Both the position numbers and the translations under genes were made by a program. Below are positions 11,397 through 23,571 of a stretch of 64,000 nucleotides of DNA, piece by piece. The notes beneath the pieces are model-generated. The model made no database searches and had not been told where the DNA came from. It was given only the letters and a program-made list of their open reading frames with translations. The DNA lies in the NCBI GenBank assembly GCA_910591455.2, contig OU342808.1:3688607-3752606 (forward strand), read 5' to 3'. The stretch comes from Pholis gunnellus. Its lineage: Eukaryota; Chordata; Actinopteri; Perciformes; Pholidae. Every line of letters starts with the position of its first letter. Position 1 is the first letter of the stretch.

Positions 11397-14300
11397 TCAG
11401 TGACTGAAGGTGTGGATGTCATTGTGGAGGCTGACTGAGGGGCTGGAGGGCCCGCTGTGAATACGACAGCTTGTATTGCAGCTGCAGCGCTGGATCCACA
11501 TTACTTTTCTGTAGAAGCCCTCTCCATCAGGGCAGTGGAAGCGGAGCATCACAGTGCGTGAGAGGGAGGGTGTACAGCAGCGGTCGTCGGTGCAAGTCCC
11601 ACAGGTACGAGGGCGGTACCGCTGTGAAGTCGAGCATCCGGCGAAGGTGATTCTGACTGGTTCCTGGGGGCGGACAGTTCGCTGACACTTCTTCCACTTC
11701 TGGATGACAGAGACAGAGACACAGTTAAAATGACATCAAGCAACTATCATTCCATTTTATCAAGGAACAATGCAGTAGTTATTGATTACATTATTCGTTT
11801 TCCTAACAATTTGAAAATCACATTTACTTTTTTTGCTGACAAATAGGCTACAGTAGTCAATAATCATCTCAAAGCCAGCTCACTACCGGTATTGGACCTT
11901 TCAAAGAAATTGAGATGAGTTTGTTATATCGCCTAATATCCCTCCCATCCCACGAATACATTATGTTTATCTCCAATAGTCTTTAATTTCCTAGCAGGTG
12001 TGTATGTTAGCGTACCTTGCTAGCTACAGGAAGCCGCAGCTCACATTGGCGGATCTGGCACAGTCTGGTTGCTCTGAGCAGCCGACAGTCTGGGTTGTCA
12101 TTGCTCACTCGACTGGAAATGCCCATCCCACACGTAGTGGAACACTCGGTCCACTCTGTGGTTTGTGGGAAACAGCTGGATTTGAGTAACACCTCAGACA
12201 TGGGGAAGGACACCATCTCTGTGGGAAAGCCAAAAAACAAAGGCAATGAGTCCTTTTAATTCCTAAGCCTATCTTTAGGCCTCTGCTCGAAAATTGCATA
12301 CCCATACAAAAGAGTGTAGATCTCTAACTACAAGGTCTATTTGAATAATGTTTGATGTTATAATAACAGAAACACTGGTGAGATTTGCTCAGATGTGTAA
12401 AATCAGTGTATATGTTACGGGTTAATACTAAATGAAGATGGCACACAGTTCAAATTGAAAATGTTCAGGTTCGCCTGAAAAAAAAGCAATTTTATTGTTA
12501 TTGTTTTTGAATGAGGCCGTGGTAAGCCTAAAAACTCCCCCAAATCATGGCACAACAGGTCAGCAGTCTCTCTGCAAATTTTTACTTTGATAAAGTGAAG
12601 AATAAAAAAGTTTCAGTACAGAGAGGTCAGGCGTGGTCATCATTTTGGAACCAGCTGTTCCATTGTACTTTTATAGACTATATAACTATATATTTCACTT
12701 GTTTTATCACTAATAGTGTTCAATACATCCAAATACAGCAGTTTGGCATCAATTTGAGAGCCAGGGTCCTCTCAGAGCCTGTACAGCATGGATCCATTCT
12801 CATCTGACTGCAGTCTTCATGTGTGTGAGTGGTGCTTTCTTGGCCTATGATTGGTCAAATTCAGACTATGACACCTCGTTCGACGCGTCAGAGTCTCAGG
12901 GAGACACTGGGCATAAGCTGCTGTTGATTGACAGAATTGTTAGCCAGCTAAAATCCAAAATTCGCCGCCCTGCTCCGCGGGTAAAAACGGATTTGCCGAA
13001 AAGTCAAATCCCTACCCCCCAGGCTTGTTTTACCCCCCCCCCCTTTCACCAGGAAACAGTTAAAAAAAACACCGGATATACATAGCAGCACTGTAGTTTA
13101 GCCAGGAATGGATTATTGGACCTTTTTCATCATGATTCTTCTCAAAGTAAGGAGCTTTCACAGGTTTTTCTGCTGATGAGTGGCTTGGTGTTGTGGTGCT
13201 TGTTGGCTTGTATCTCTGTAATGGTTTAACGGAGAGAAATGAAGAAGATATCTCTGGTTGAATTCTCTTTCTCTTAGACATATTGGTTGTCCATGCTAGT
13301 TGTTAGCTCTTTGTTCGTAGCCTTCTCCGGAGTGCGAAGCTCGCCAATGGCGAAAAACACGTGATATTGTGGGAAATCTTCTTAGTTAGTAGAATCGTGT
13401 ATAATTGTGTTTGCATGATTAAGTTAACCCAGAATTTCTTCGTTAATTCGGTATTAGCATGTGTGTAGCATTAATAATATTTATTTATGAAAAGTGCATT
13501 CTACGACACTAAATGCATTCGCTCTGAACCGAGCGAACCCCAAATGGGGCTCGTTCAGCATCAAAAGGTCAAACACTCAAGCATTTAGTGATTTTGTAAA
13601 ATACATCCATCCATGTGATGCTATCTCTTACCCCAGTAATGGAAGAACCTGAGCATACAGTCAGCCATTTGAGCACGATATCTCAACAACAGGACACATT
13701 TCCATTAGCTCCCCATAAGCTGTATGACACATCATGACCTGAACTGTAGTATCAATGTCAGGTCAAAATCTTCACTTTAACAAAAGAGATATCCAAGTCT
13801 GATGTGAAAGTTGCCATTATATTAACTGAGCACATCCATGCTCCCCTGAGGATAAACCCTTTCCTTTTTTCTCTCCATGAGCTTTCCTGTCGTGCCATCC
13901 TCAGGATAAAATATCAGCTTTGCTCGCACGAGGACAAATACATACTGTCATGATTAAAACTTTCACATTCACGCTTTTCTTTTACTAGCAGGTTCACCAG
14001 CAGGGTTTAGGACTTTAAATCTCAAAATCACAAACATATTTAGGTTAAATATATATATATTCATATATTGTTTATAAAAAGATGCCTAAAAATCTCTGAC
14101 TGGAATATGAAATGTATACATTTCAAATGAAACGTTGGAGTAATGGCCTGTTTTATCACAGAATTACACCAAAAGTCAAGTTATTGTTTTGTGAAGTCAG
14201 AATTATCTGAAACCAGTTCAATATGGATTCCAAAGCAGTTTCTCACATGATTTGTTTAATCATTAATCATGCAATAGTATATTGTGGAAAATGTTGTCTT

Positions 14301-15728
14301 CAGTGATTCTGACGCTGAGCTTGGCTTAACTCCTGCACACCAACAATAATACATCTCCTTCGGACCACATTTAGTGCTGGTGGTGGGCCTCAGGAGAAGC
14401 TCACCTCTGAGTGTGGCCCTGGCCTGCAGCAGGGCACTGATGTGGTTGGGAAGGGCCCGGCTGTCTGGCAGGGAGGTGTGTGACAGCTCGTCTGGCTCCT
14501 CACTGATGTGGTTGTTGTCGTCACACACCCATTCCTCGCAGCAGCCGCCCTCGGGCCTTGCCAGCCGGGGCCGCGAGCAGCGCCAGTCGGGCAGTGGCAC
14601 TTGGCGAGGACAGAGGGGCATGCAGCCCACCACCCTGTCCATACAGGTGCACTGATGCTGGCAGTTGGGCTGGAAGTCCTCGCCATGCTGGTACACCTGT
14701 CCGCTGAACTCACAGGGCAAACCCTGGGCCTCAGCTGTCAACAACACACACACACACACACACACACAGCTGTGAAGGGAAACCTTTGAACTTCATAGGA
14801 CGCAGTGGAAAACCTGCGTTTCTACACAAACATAATCACAAATAAATTATAGTCAGGATCAAACTGCACAAAGAATTGTATTGTCTACAATTTTTTGAAC
14901 ATTTAAGTTTCTATAGTAAAAAAGAATGTGAACATTTGTGCAATAGAGGCAGAAAACTCTGGATCCTACATTTCCCATGATGCAACTTCATATTTCATAT
15001 ATATTTTTTCAGCGCCTCCAGACCTAATATGTGATAATATGTAAAATCATAAGAGTGCTGCTTTACAGTAATAACGCTGGTTAATTGGCTTGTTAATTTA
15101 AAATGAATTGATGTCTTGTGACTCCCCGTGATGTGAGCTGTTCAACCGAGGTGGGGGGAAAAAGTCAGAAAAGGATAAATAAAATGTTTGCTGTTGTGTC
15201 ATATATGTAGACATAAAGTTAATAGCTGTTTTTTTTATTGAAGTTTAACAATGTGCCTTCACTCACCTCGACACAGTCCTCTCTCAGGGTCTCCTCCGGC
15301 CCCCAGATGGCAGCGTAGCCCCTTAATGTGATCGCAGGGCTCGGTGGCACTGCAGTCCTCATTAAACTGCCTAGCACAAAGTTTACAGCAGCCACAGTGG
15401 TCGGTCACCCAGCTGACACCCGGCGGGCACGGCTGGGGTGAGGGGGGGCAGGAGCACTCAGCCGGGCACTCACTCTCTGCCTGAGGACCAGGGTCAGAGG
15501 TCAGGGCAGGATGGGTGTGAGTGTAAAGATGAAAAATCAGAAGAATAAGATGACAGTTCATCTAATATTACATATAATGACGAGATAATGGGACATTTCA
15601 GAAACAGAAAGTAAGAGAGAAAGTTTAAAAGCAAGTGGCCACAAGTCAGAGCAACTCACCATCACTGCAGCGCTGCCGAGCACAAGCAGGGTGGAAATGA
15701 TCTGCTGCATGGTAACAGGGCTAAGCAT
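11397..15728 (-). CDS. ccn1l: CCN1 (CYR61)-like matricellular protein, 5 coding exons
   Basis: Coding exons, 5' to 3': 15660-15728, 15267-15480, 14405-14734, 12016-12218 and 11397-11699. They join in phase (0,1,1,0) to 372 aa. Exon 1 encodes a signal peptide (MLSPVTMQQIISTLLVLGSA). Exon 2 is the IGFBP domain (CCKLCARQ, EDCS, CDHIKGL). Exon 3 is the VWC domain (CEF..VYQHGEDFQPNC, CCEEWVCDD) plus a variable hinge. Exon 4 is TSP1 (TEWTECSTTCGMGISSRVSN). Exon 5 is the cystine-knot CT domain (FAGC, YRPRTCGTC, CCTPSLSRTV, CSCNTSC). CCN proteins are secreted integrin- and heparan-binding matrix signals. The NEDCS, CDHIKGL and ISSRVSNDNP stretches resemble CCN1 more than CCN2 or CCN3. The usual GCGCC of the IGFBP domain reads HCGCC. 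Teleosts carry several CCN1 paralogues, so the exact paralogue is open. Confidence 0.93.
13060..13281 (-). pseudogene. Possible hAT/MULE-type transposase N-terminal fragment in CCN1-like intron 3
   Basis: A 73-aa frame begins MSKRKRIQPEISSSFLSV, a style of start seen in some hAT-family transposases (basic, then short SSF motif). No zinc finger or catalytic region follows. The surrounding 12.8-13.5 kb is otherwise unlike the gene. I could not find clear terminal repeats. Assignment is tentative. Confidence 0.25.
14741..14767. repeat. (CA)n microsatellite beside CCN1-like exon 3
   Basis: A CA run starts about 7 bases upstream (on the minus strand) of the exon 3 acceptor at 14734. It occupies the position where the polypyrimidine tract would be; on the minus strand it reads (TG)n. 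Length variation could affect splicing of the VWC exon. Confidence 0.8.
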
Positions 15729-15993
15729 CCTGGTTACAGCACATGAACAAAAAGATCAAATGGCTAGAAAAAATATATTCCAAAGGAATAAAGATTGCAG
15801 AAGTAAGAAGTTTTAGATCGAACATCCGAAGTTCCCAGAGGAAAGAAGTCTGGTTTGTTGGTTCCAGGATAAAAAATGTATCCACAGTCTGTGCACAGAG
15901 AGGTACACCCGTCTGCTCTTGCTCTCCTACAGTAACTTGTTGTTAGCACAGCTCAGCTCCACTTCATAGAGAGGTTTCCCTGTGCAGGGCCTG

Positions 15994-16004
15994 TTCTTAT
16001 AGAC
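15994..16004 (-). promoter_or_regulatory. TATA-type promoter of the CCN1-like gene
   Basis: The minus strand reads TCTATAAGAA about 270 bases upstream of the ATG at 15728. A GC-box-like GGGGGCGGGGGC lies just upstream (about 16010-16022), and a half-CArG-like GATATATGG at about 16022-16034. TATA, GC box and SRF-type sites are usual in CCN1 promoters. The start site itself is inferred. Confidence 0.55.
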
Positions 16005-16779
16005 ACACATGCCCCCGCCCCCTCCGCCATATATCATTACCTCTCCTCTCAAGGCGGCTGGACAGCGTCCAGAGGGAGTTGGTGTGAAATACTGACAGAG
16101 ACGGCTTCAAATCACTGTGTTATTGTGGACATGTGACCCCAGGGAGAAATGTCAAAGTGTCCGAATGTATGCAAATGTTTCATAATTAAGAGTGACTGGT
16201 AAATTCAGGCAACCAAATAGTGATTCAAATATATTGAGCTTTAGGGCTCAAGAGTAATCTTAAGCCTTACACATACCGGCAAGAAAAAGAAAGGAAATGA
16301 TTCGGGGACAGGTATAATGGAAACCCTGAGTGGGGAATCCCACACCACCATGGTTGTGTCTTTGACAGGGGAAGCGGGGATGTGAAGAAAATCCCTGTGA
16401 ATAACTCTTCCAACAGCTCTGGCCAACCAGCTGGGCTCAGTCCTCTCCACTGCAGTGTGCTGTGGGACACTTGTGCTCAGGACATCCTGTGTTCTCTCCA
16501 ACTCTTTCCGATTGGGCCACATTCCAGGAAATACAGGCCTGTCCTCAGGTTCCCATGATTGGTAGGAAAAACTTCTCATTGTCATCCCTGAGCACGTAAA
16601 GTGTTTTGTTGGGAGAGCAGGAAGGTCCTCACATTAAGCGCTGGCTCACGCTGTCATGAAACACGGGATCATTTGATAACACTGCTGAAGGTCTCCCCTT
16701 GCTCCCTGAAAAACCTGGGAGTAATTATTTATTACATAATTTCAGAAGAACTGACCAGCTGTGCTTTCTGTGGGACGTT

Positions 16780-17345
16780 TGACCAGGATGAACTGTTGTC
16801 ATTTCCCCTCGGTGACACTCAAGTGGAGGTACGCATCGCTGCGTGCTTGGCTGACATCTCGAAGTGGATGACGACACACCACCTCAAACTCAACCTGGAC
16901 AAAACCGAGCAACTGTTCCTCCCGGGGAAGGATTCCCGATACCTGTCCACCATTGACGATACCGTGGTGACGCCAACTCGGACTGCGAGGAACCTGGGTG
17001 TGACCCTGGACGACCAACTGTCGTTCTCAGCAAACATCTCATCGGTTACACGCTCCTGCAGATTCCTGCTCTACAACATCAGGAGGATTCGCCCCTTCCT
17101 CACTGAGGAGACGGCGCAGGTGCTCATCTAGGCTCTTGTCATCTCCCGCCTGGACTACTGCAACTCTCTACTTGCCGGAGCCCCGGCGTCGGCCATCAGA
17201 CCTCTGGAGCTTGTCCAGAAAGCTGCAGCTCGCCTGGTGTTTGATCGCCCCAAGTTCTCCCACACAACTTCCCTTCTCCGTGCTCTACACTGGCTCCCTG
17301 TAAGAGCTCGCATCCAGACTCTGGAAGGTCCTACTGGGTGGTCTT
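16780..17345 (+). pseudogene. L2/CR1/Rex-type LINE reverse transcriptase, C-terminal relic
   Basis: The plus frame encodes the end of a non-LTR reverse transcriptase. It shows ISKWMTTHHLKLNLDKTE, LGVTLDDQLSF, RIRPFLT, then SRLDYCNSLLAG, KAAARLVF and LLRALHWLPVRARI. An in-frame TAG at 17129-17131 interrupts it where family members have a sense codon. The 5' part is absent and similarity fades after 17345. It is a dead 5'-truncated copy in the intergenic region upstream of the CCN gene. Confidence 0.85.
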
Positions 17346-19850
17346 TGTGGCAACATGGTTTCAAACAAGAGTCAAGGTCAAGAATGAATTTTCAATTGCA
17401 AAATGATATAGATTATTTTGTGACTGGATACTCCCTAAAGTCTGTAATAACCCATCAAATGAAACAACCCCAAGCAAGGGGAATTCCCTCCTGAACTGCT
17501 CACAACTCTGAAGTAGCCATGAAGTAGCAAAAGCAATCAAACTGAATTCACAATATATTTTTGTTCAGCAAGTGACGTGTCTGTCCCACCAATACCATTT
17601 CCAGTCAACATAGAAGCTGCAACACATTTTTTATGTTCATATGGCTTGTGAGGCCCTGTGCAAAAACACTGGCACGTGTGATTATAAATGGCCCACAGAA
17701 CCTGACATGGAGAGACAGAGAGGACTAGCACTGATGCGGTCTACAAAGCTCTGATTGGTCAGTTGCTCCTCTGACTTGGACGTCTGAAACCAGCCTATGA
17801 GGAGTCACACGGAGACATCAGGAAATTAGCACCAGGCTGTTCTTCAAGCTCCAAGTCATCCATGCTGGGTGAGGTCAAAGTGTGCTCTGATGTACCAGTG
17901 ACCACACCCAACAGTGATGTCACAGTGTACTGACACACCTTTGAGTACACATCTACATCAGTGCAGCTTTCATTTGCTGTTAAGTTGCTCTTTAAACCTG
18001 AAATCAGTTTTTTTTGGGCTGCTTCGTGACATATTACCACTTTTGAAGTTGATTTGGAGAACTTCTTGCTTTAAGGGGCCACAAACCACAAAGTTGTGTG
18101 ACTATTATCACCATCAAAATATGTTGCCGGTAGTAATATCTTAAAGAATTTGAATGCCCTATATTTCACAAGCATTGCCACTCTCTGGCATTAAAGAGGT
18201 CACATTTAGAGATGAAGGAGGACTGGCCTCAGACCCCACAGCACACCCTGAAAACCTCATCAAAGCTGTGTATGGCCTTGAGGTTGACAGTTGGTACAAC
18301 TACACACAGCTCACTTCCTGAGAGCAGGTGTTGTAGCTCCAGACTGTAACTCTGTGTGCAGCAAAAACACAACATCAAACCACATGCAGGCAGCCAGACA
18401 CCAGGCCGGCTCGGCTGTAAAACCACTGGGACGCTGGGGTGAGATGGGGGATGAGAGGGAGGAGAGGGGAGAGCACCTTGTTGGGCAGCAGTCTGGATTC
18501 TTAGAATTCCTGGCCTACAAAGGCAGGATGTGTGTACTGGCCACGCTGCATCGGACACTGATGGAGGAGCGGGAGGAGGAGGGAGTCGCAGAGGGGAGGA
18601 GGGGTTGCCAGTTTGGCAGCCTCCTGCCTGGCCATGTGCCAACCATTGTTTGTCAGCCGGGCAAACATTTCCAAAACACATGGAGGTCAGGAGTCGGCGG
18701 CGATTCATCACGCAGCTCTCAGCTATCTGACACCATCCACCAGTCAAGTCTGATAAACATTTTTCAAACAAAACACAAACAAGGAAACTTGTTTCTGCAA
18801 GAACCAATCTGCATTGATTTTGTACCCATAGACGTGACGAGACTCCTTTCACTGTCAGGTTTCCTTGAAATGTAAGAACGGAAATGGCAAATCCTGCTGA
18901 ACTACTCAGATTCAAACTTTCATAGCACTTCAAAGGATAAACAAGAAGTGTTTGCAGCATGCAGGAAGAGGTGCTAACGCTATAAAGAGCTCACAGAAGT
19001 GCAGGCCAGTGTTTTATCAGTTAGCAGCCAGTTTAACACTGAAGAAGGCCATTTGGATTTTGCATGTTTGATCTTGTTAAAAGGATTTTAAAAGTTTAAG
19101 GACGTTTAGAAGATCTTTTTTCGCAGCCCGTAGATGCCTTTTTAATTAAATCACAGATCGTACACTGATTGTTAAGTGACTGCAGTTTCAAGATAGTGTC
19201 GTAACCAATATTGCATGATCAGTAGCAGAGAACACCATCTTTCTTCTGTATTGAGTCTGAAAAAGCCTTGCATCAAGTCTTATTGAGTTCATTATTTATA
19301 CTAAACCCTAACTAGTTGCCTGAACATGGCCACTTCTGAGTCAGTTTGTAATCTTACTTCCGTTTTAGAGTGGAAGTGCCATTACTCTGCCCCTTATACA
19401 GCCTGAGTCCGCCACTGTGCAATTAGGTAAATAATATACATGTGTTCAGTGTGGAATCAGCTGTGTTAGAGCGTGTGTGTGTTTGTGTGTGTGCCTGTGC
19501 CTCCACCCGTTACATATCCGCCACATTCCTCATGCTGGTGTCCTTAAAAAGCTCCTGGTACACTGCAGTCATCACTCATCCCACTTATCCCGAATGGGTT
19601 CCATTTTCCTTCAAACACATACTGACCACAGTGTACACACTGATCACCAGCTGAGTATGAGAATTCATAGATGAGTGTGAGCAGATTATGTCATGAGCTG
19701 TGGTGTGTTTGGATGCCCATGACTGTCAGCAGGCATCTGTCCATCAGCCCTCTGATATAAAGCTCAGCTTTCCGTCATCGTGGGCATTTTCAATAAGATT
19801 GCGGATATTCATTTCTTTTCTTTTTCACATGACAACTTCACACTAAATTT
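17346..19850. other. Intergenic, no supported gene
   Basis: Overlapping open frames occur on both strands at 18229-18960 (243 aa minus, 194 aa plus). They show no domain, no start context and no splice structure. They coincide with a moderately GC-rich patch and are probably chance frames. A short (GT)n lies near 19472-19490. Confidence 0.5.
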
Positions 19851-19853
19851 CAA

Positions 19854-20360
19854 TTAAATTCAATTTATTTTGTATAGCCCAAAATCACAAGTTACAAATT
19901 AGCCTCAGAGGGCTTTACAATCTGTACACATGTGACATCCTCTGTCCCAGGACGCTCACATCAGAACAGGAAGAACTCCCCCAAAATACCCTTTAATGGG
20001 AGAAAAGAGGGAGAGACCTTAGAGAGCAACAGAGGAGGATCCCTCTATCAGGATGGACAGAAGTGTGATAGATGTAATGTGTACAGAATGAACAGCATAA
20101 CAGAGTTACAACACATTCAATACATATGACAGAACCACGACAGGAGGCAAGACCGGGGTCCACGTATAACCAGGATCCACGGAAACCTGCGAGGTGAGAA
20201 AGTCCAGAGACTCTGGTGACGAAGCAAAGTCAGTAATGATTATTAATGGGACATCAATTCATACAGAAGGAGATGAAGAAGAGGAGAGAGGAGCTCAGTG
20301 TATCAAGTCCCCTGACAGTCTAGGCCTATAGCAGCTTACCTAGTGGCTGGTCCAAGGCAA
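19854..20360 (+). repeat. Dispersed teleost repeat, 5' part (TTGTATAGCCC family)
   Basis: It starts CAATTTATTTTGTATAGCCC and runs through CCTCAGAGGGCTTTACAA and GATGGACAGAAGTG. A second copy of the first ~280 bases lies at 52493-52790. The sequence continues into the 23-bp array and resumes at 21304, so the array sits inside this repeat. The family is common in fish genomes; I cannot name it with certainty. Confidence 0.8.
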
Positions 20361-21303
20361 ACCTGAGCCGGCCCTAACTATAAACCTGAACCGGCCCTAA
20401 CTATAAACCTGAGCCGGCCCTAACTATAAACCTGAGCCGGTCCTAACTATAAACCTGAGCCGGCCCTAACTATAAACCTGAGCCGGCCCTAACTATAAAC
20501 CTGAGCCGGCCCTAACAATAAACCTGAGCCGGCCCTAACAATAAACCTGAGCCGGCCCTAACTATAAACCTGAGCCGGCCCTAACTATAAACCTGAGCCG
20601 GTCCTAACTATAAACCTGAGCCGGCCCTAACAATAAACCTGAGCCGGCCCTAAATATAAACCTGAGCCGGCCCTAACTATAAACCTGAGCCAGCCCTAAC
20701 TATAAACCTGAGCCAGCCCTAACTATAAACCTGAGCCAGCCCTAACTATAAACCTGAGCCAGCCCTAACTATAAACCTGAGCCGGCCCTAACTATAAACC
20801 TGAGCCGGTCCTAACTATAAACCTGAGCCGGCCCTAACAATAAACCTGAGCCGGCCCTAAATATAAACCTGAGCCGGCCCTAACTATAAACCTGAGCCGG
20901 TCCTAACTATAAACCTGAGCCGGCCCTAACAATAAACCTGAGCCGGCCCTAACTATAAACCTGAGCCGGCCCTAAATATAAACCTGAGCCAGCCCTAACT
21001 ATAAACCTGAGCCAGCCCTAACTATAAACCTGAGCCAGCCCTAACTATAAACCTGAGCCGGCCCTAACTATAAACCTGAGCCGGCCCTAACTATAAACCT
21101 GAGCCGGCCCTAACTATAAACCTGAGCCAGCCCTAACTATAAACCTGAGCCGGCCCTAAATATAAACCTGAACCGGCCCTAACTATAAACCTGAGCCGGC
21201 CCTAACTATAAACCTGAGCCGGCCCTAACTATAAACCTGAACCAGCCCTAACTATAAACCTGAACCAGCCCTAACTATAAACCTGAGCCAGCCATAACTA
21301 TAA
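20361..21303. repeat. 23-bp minisatellite, 41 copies
   Basis: Units of ACCTGAGCCGGCCCTAACTA plus TAA repeat head to tail from 20361 to 21303, exactly 41 periods of 23. Variants are shared between blocks (GCCAG, GGTCC, CAATA, AAATA, GAACC), which suggests expansion by multi-unit duplication. There are no spacers, so it is not a CRISPR array. Confidence 0.97.
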
Positions 21304-21470
21304 GCGTTATCAAAGAGGAAAGTCTTCAGCCTACTCTTAAATGTGGTGAGTGTGTCTGCCCCCCGGACTGAAACTGGAAGCTGGTTCCACAGAAGAGGAT
21401 CTTGATAACTGAAGGCTCTGGCTCCCATCCTACTTTTTAAGACTCAATTAAGAGACATCTATCCAAGACC
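21304..21470 (+). repeat. Dispersed teleost repeat, 3' part
   Basis: It continues the repeat interrupted by the minisatellite: GCGTTATCAAAGAGGAAAGT, TCTTAAATGTGGTGAGTGTG, GAAACTGGAAGCTGGTTCCA and TAACTGAAGGCTCTGGCTCC. These phrases are widespread in fish genomes. Confidence 0.7.
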
Positions 21471-21659
21471 ATTTCAATCCTTTCATCCGCAGATAAAGAA
21501 AATCTCCTACAGACTTAACACTCTATCGTGTCATCAACACGAAAGACTGCAGCCGGTATGAGATGCTGCTGCCAGGCTGTGAACTGGTTCTAATGCCACT
21601 GCATGGTACGGCACTCTTTTCTGCCCTTCCTTAGCAAACATTGTGGATAGTACCCTATG

Positions 21660-22065
21660 AGATAGCACAAATGAGATCCACGTGCGCGTATGTAGAGGTC
21701 CCGCACGTGCAAATCAAACAGCCGCGCGCGGAAATTACTTTTGCGGGCGCTTTCACATCACTCCGCGCAGAATACCTCTGCTCGGGCAAGCAAAATTGAA
21801 GCCTTCGAGGAGAAACCCATGCTTTTAGCACGAGGGGAGTCTCCTAGCACACGACTGATATCACTATTCCTACGTGAAAACTTTAACCTGCTCACTCGCA
21901 AGTACTTTTTCTTTTTGCAATAAGTGGGCAGACCCAGTCAACATTGTATCATTGTAACATTTCATTGGTTACAATCCTCGTCTTTAGATTGGCTGCATAT
22001 CACTTCCAACACAGACACTGGGTGGTGGTATGAACGTGGTGTTCAATCCGCCACTGAACATCTCA
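21660..22065 (+). repeat. GC-rich dispersed repeat, diverged copy 4
   Basis: It has the same block order as 5145-5500: CAAATGAGATCCA, CACATCACTCCGCG, TAAGTGGGCAGACCCAGTC, TTGGTTACAATCCTCGTCTT and ACACAGACACTG. It ends in CAATCCGCCACTG, the inverse of AGTGGCGGATTG seen at the outer edge of copy 2 (5949). It is older than the other three copies. Confidence 0.7.
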
Positions 22066-23499
22066 GGGATAAATAATATACTGTACTGACACTACAAACA
22101 CACGATGATCTTACAGAATATGATGCATTGCTGTAGATTAAACTAACTGTATGTAAAGAACTACATTATTTACCTCTGAGACTTTCTTGCTTGCCACCAA
22201 CTCCCAGTTTAGAACTCAATCCTTTGCAGAATGTGTGGCAGGACTGTAGCTCTTCATTCAGCAGCGCTGCTTGATATGAGGTATTGTTGTAGCGATGTTA
22301 TTACTATATAATATAATGCATTTATATGATTTCATTTATTTATCCCCAAATCAAGCATCAGGGATCACGCTTTCATTAAACAATTGCAGTAGTAGCAAGT
22401 AGTAGTTTAATATTTGAGCTTCTGTCCTTCCTGTCCGTTGATAATGAAGAGAGGACACTCTTTAGATTAAATTTATTAGTTTGTGCATCTCTTAGGATGT
22501 TCCAAAGAACTATTCTCATGATCTTGAACAAGGCTTTGGTTGGCTGGGTTTTCATTAGCAGGATAAGGCAGTCCCACAAACTCCTGGTGAACAAAAGCAA
22601 ACGATGAAGTAGGCTGGTCTTGTGTGTGTGGTGGCCGCAGGTGTGGCCGTCCTGCAGCCACACACAAAAGGGAGCCATGATGTGAGCTGGCAGCTGCCCA
22701 GCAGCAGGCAGAGGGAAGCTGTGGCCTGCACATTCCTCCACAGCAGCTAATAGGAGTGATGACAGCAGGGAGCACCGAGCAGCAATAACCTGGCCGTTGC
22801 GTGTCTGGCATGAGCAGGTGTGCTGCAGCTACTGATGGACACATCCCTTCCACAGAGCATCAAGTGGGTTTAAAGGTGCCCTGTGGAGCCTTCTAGTAAA
22901 CAAACTAAATAATGTTTAGTTAGTGTTTCTCACCAAAACCCATCGCGTGTATCCTTGAGGTCCTTCCTTGGTAGTATAGTAGTAGTAAAGCCGGTAGTGT
23001 TTGTACTTGAGCATTGTTTACAAGTTCACAAGCTTCAGGTATTCTTCTTCTCTTCCTGCCTTTGTCGGCACATTGCAGCCCATCTTGGCGTGTTACCGCC
23101 ACCTGTGGATCGGTGGAACAGTGCAACACCAGACTGTGTCAAGTCAACCCAGTCCATTTTGCCAAGCACGGATACTGACACGTGGTAAGTGGAGGGACCA
23201 AGATGCAGACTCAGACACAGACGATGGGAAGTGGAAATACTTTACTAAAGTATTTTCAAATATAGAACGAAAGAAACTGAGGACTCGAGCAACAGAAGTT
23301 GCAGAAAACTGAAACAATAGAGACGCTGAAGTTACACAAAACTAGGACTGATGGTGAACACACAAGGAATTCTGAGATCCAGACAAAGAACTACAACGTT
23401 CTGGCAGCAGCATGCTGCCAGCTCACAACCTAAATAATCAACTAATGAGGATCCTCCAGGTGTGCTCTCAGCTGGAGTCCACTGACGACATACCACACA

Positions 23500-23571
<72 letters not shown>

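Noticed and set aside
14374..14789. Plus-strand and alternate minus frames over CCN1-like exon 3
   Set aside because: Shadow frames of the real VWC exon.
18229..18960. Overlapping 243-aa and 194-aa frames on opposite strands
   Set aside because: No recognisable domain, no family resemblance and no exon boundaries; likely chance in a GC-rich patch.
20361..21303. CRISPR-like regular array
   Set aside because: Units abut without spacers and lie in a vertebrate genome; it is a minisatellite.
22376..22853. Two minus frames of about 120 aa
   Set aside because: Cys/Ala-rich low-complexity readings without domain or splice sites.
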